A stretch of 64,000 bases of DNA from Algibacter_G agarivorans (GTDB lineage Bacteria > Bacteroidota > Bacteroidia > Flavobacteriales > Flavobacteriaceae), in contig NZ_BAABJJ010000044.1 in assembly GCF_039543245.1 (NCBI RefSeq), positions 124,001 through 188,000 of the forward strand, in the 5' to 3' direction. Both the position numbers and the translations under genes were made by a program. This document shows positions 63,158 through 64,000 of this stretch, piece by piece. Positions within the stretch are counted from its first letter, which is position 1, and every line of letters starts with the position of its first letter. Below the pieces are notes generated by a model that worked only from the letters and a program-made list of their open reading frames with translations, was not told the origin of the DNA and searched no databases.

Positions 63158-64000
63158 ATGAACTTAAAAAAATCATTAATTATTGGAATATTGTTAAGCC
63201 TTATCGGGCTGGTACTATGGGAGTCCTTTTGGCTACAACAAGGAAAATATGCTGATTTTGATCGCAACAAAGCCCTTTGGGCTGTACAAAGAGCAAAAGT
63301 AGAAAATGCAAACCCTAACGATGTTGTTCTTATTGGCTCATCTAGGGTTCTCTTTGATATTCAATTGAATGAATGGGAAAAAGAAACAGGTATTCGTCCT
63401 ATTCAGTTGGCAATTCCAGGCTCAACACCTCTACCTGTTTTTCATGATTTAGTAAACAACTCAGATTTTAAAGGTACTATTTTAGTAGGCGTAACACCTA
63501 GCTTGTTTTTTTCAACGGTATCAGACAAAAAGGGGTCATGGAAATCATCTCAATCTAAAGTTGACTATTATTATGAACAAACTTATGCACAACGTATTAA
63601 TCATCAATTATCAATACCACTGCAAAAAAACTTAGCCTTTATAAGTGAAAAAAAAGGTATAGATGGTATAAACCTAAAAGCACTATTAAATCATATTAAA
63701 ATTGGCAAGCGGGTTAAGAATGATAAACCGTCTTTTCCATCATTTTCTGATATAGACATTGATAGAAATGTAAAAATGACCATTAAAACTTCTCAAGACA
63801 CTGCCTTTGCCAATATTATTAAACGTAAATGGAGTTATAAAAGCACAGATACTACACCTCCAAAAAACATAGATAAAAAAGGTGTATTAGAATTCTTTAG
63901 GAAAGATGCTAAAAAATTTAAGAAAAAAGGGGGTAATTTAATTTTATTGAGAAGTCCTTCAACAGGATACTATAGAAATAAAGAAAACAATTTTTATTCT
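63158..64000 (+). CDS. SGNH-like membrane-anchored protein, copy 3 (partial)
   Basis: 281 residues are visible from ATG 63158; the frame is still open at the window end, so the C-terminal block is missing. It reads MNLKKSLIIGILLSLIGLVL, KALWAVQRAKVENA, VVLIGSSRVLFDIQLNEW, GSTPLPVFHDLVNN and ILVGVTPSLFF, clearly a third paralogue. It begins 13 bases after copy 2. Compared with copies 1 and 2 the region before the break is more basic (KFKKKGGNLILLRSPS). Confidence 0.75.
   Translation, partial: MNLKKSLIIGILLSLIGLVLWESFWLQQGKYADFDRNKALWAVQRAKVENANPNDVVLIGSSRVLFDIQLNEWEKETGIRPIQLAIPGSTPLPVFHDLVNNSDFKGTILVGVTPSLFFSTVSDKKGSWKSSQSKVDYYYEQTYAQRINHQLSIPLQKNLAFISEKKGIDGINLKALLNHIKIGKRVKNDKPSFPSFSDIDIDRNVKMTIKTSQDTAFANIIKRKWSYKSTDTTPPKNIDKKGVLEFFRKDAKKFKKKGGNLILLRSPSTGYYRNKENNFYS

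Noticed and set aside
1..64000. tRNA or rRNA genes
   Set aside because: No T-loop GTTCGA-type motif within a plausible cloverleaf and no conserved rRNA segments were seen in the gaps; gaps are mostly short and AT-rich.

Overview
The window is AT-rich chromosomal DNA from a member of the Flavobacteriaceae (phylum Bacteroidota). The evidence is four very large secreted proteins ending in the type B (gliding-motility/CHU_C-type) C-terminal domain of the type IX secretion system, a degraded type A sorting domain, promoters of the Bacteroidota form TAnnTTTG about 15-25 bases before start codons, little use of Shine-Dalgarno sequences, a flavobacterial zeaxanthin cluster, and many lipoproteins with a Cys at residue 19. 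No rRNA, tRNA or CRISPR array was seen.

Layout. 1-1261: accessory-looking small genes of unknown function, cut by the window edge. 1424-4976: a four-gene block on the minus strand (Rep-like protein, helix-turn-helix protein, unknown protein, tyrosine integrase) that looks like a small integrative element, with inverted repeats beside the integrase. 5196-7445: an eight-haem cytochrome c lipoprotein with HEAT-like and TPR repeats. 7704-12119: a CarH/LitR-type MerR regulator with the B12-binding signatures, followed by crtI-crtB-crtZ-crtY, overlapping or closely spaced; together these would convert geranylgeranyl diphosphate to zeaxanthin, probably under light and B12 control. 12267-16696: minus-strand genes: TlpA-like thioredoxin, duplicated-domain lipoprotein, Crp/Fnr regulator, DUF5606 protein, peptide deformylase, RuvX and a small secreted protein. 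17023-17838: dapD. 18020-23370: envelope glycan (lipooligosaccharide core-like) genes on alternating strands: GT9, three GT2, a Kdo-kinase-like protein and a pyruvyl-transferase-like protein. 23370-27646: tsaC, a frameshifted GxxExxY gene inside an inverted-repeat cassette, the CCA-adding enzyme with a heptamer repeat at its end, heme A synthase and a pRiA4b ORF-3-like protein. 27653-30666: a protein with kinase-like motifs, and an ABC transporter pair.

30695-49872: four consecutive giant T9SS substrates. Two are paralogues with a choice-of-anchor-L-like N-terminus and 11 or 14 repeats of about 90 residues; the longer one carries a three-repeat duplication of about 837 bases. 49959-56141: uvrB, a TerB-like protein, a short DUF1456 protein, sucC and lysA (divergent promoters), then the degraded type A sorting-domain remnant. 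56289-64000: a fatty acid hydroxylase superfamily protein, then a tightly packed plus-strand locus: SnoaL-like lipoprotein, DUF418 membrane protein, MFS/AmpG-like transporter and three tandem SGNH-like membrane-anchored proteins, the last cut by the window end. This last locus is the best candidate here for an uncharacterised envelope-modification system; its function is inferred only.

Call limits: starts were chosen by alignment with family N-termini and by promoter distance; domain names rest on motif recognition by eye, not on database searches.
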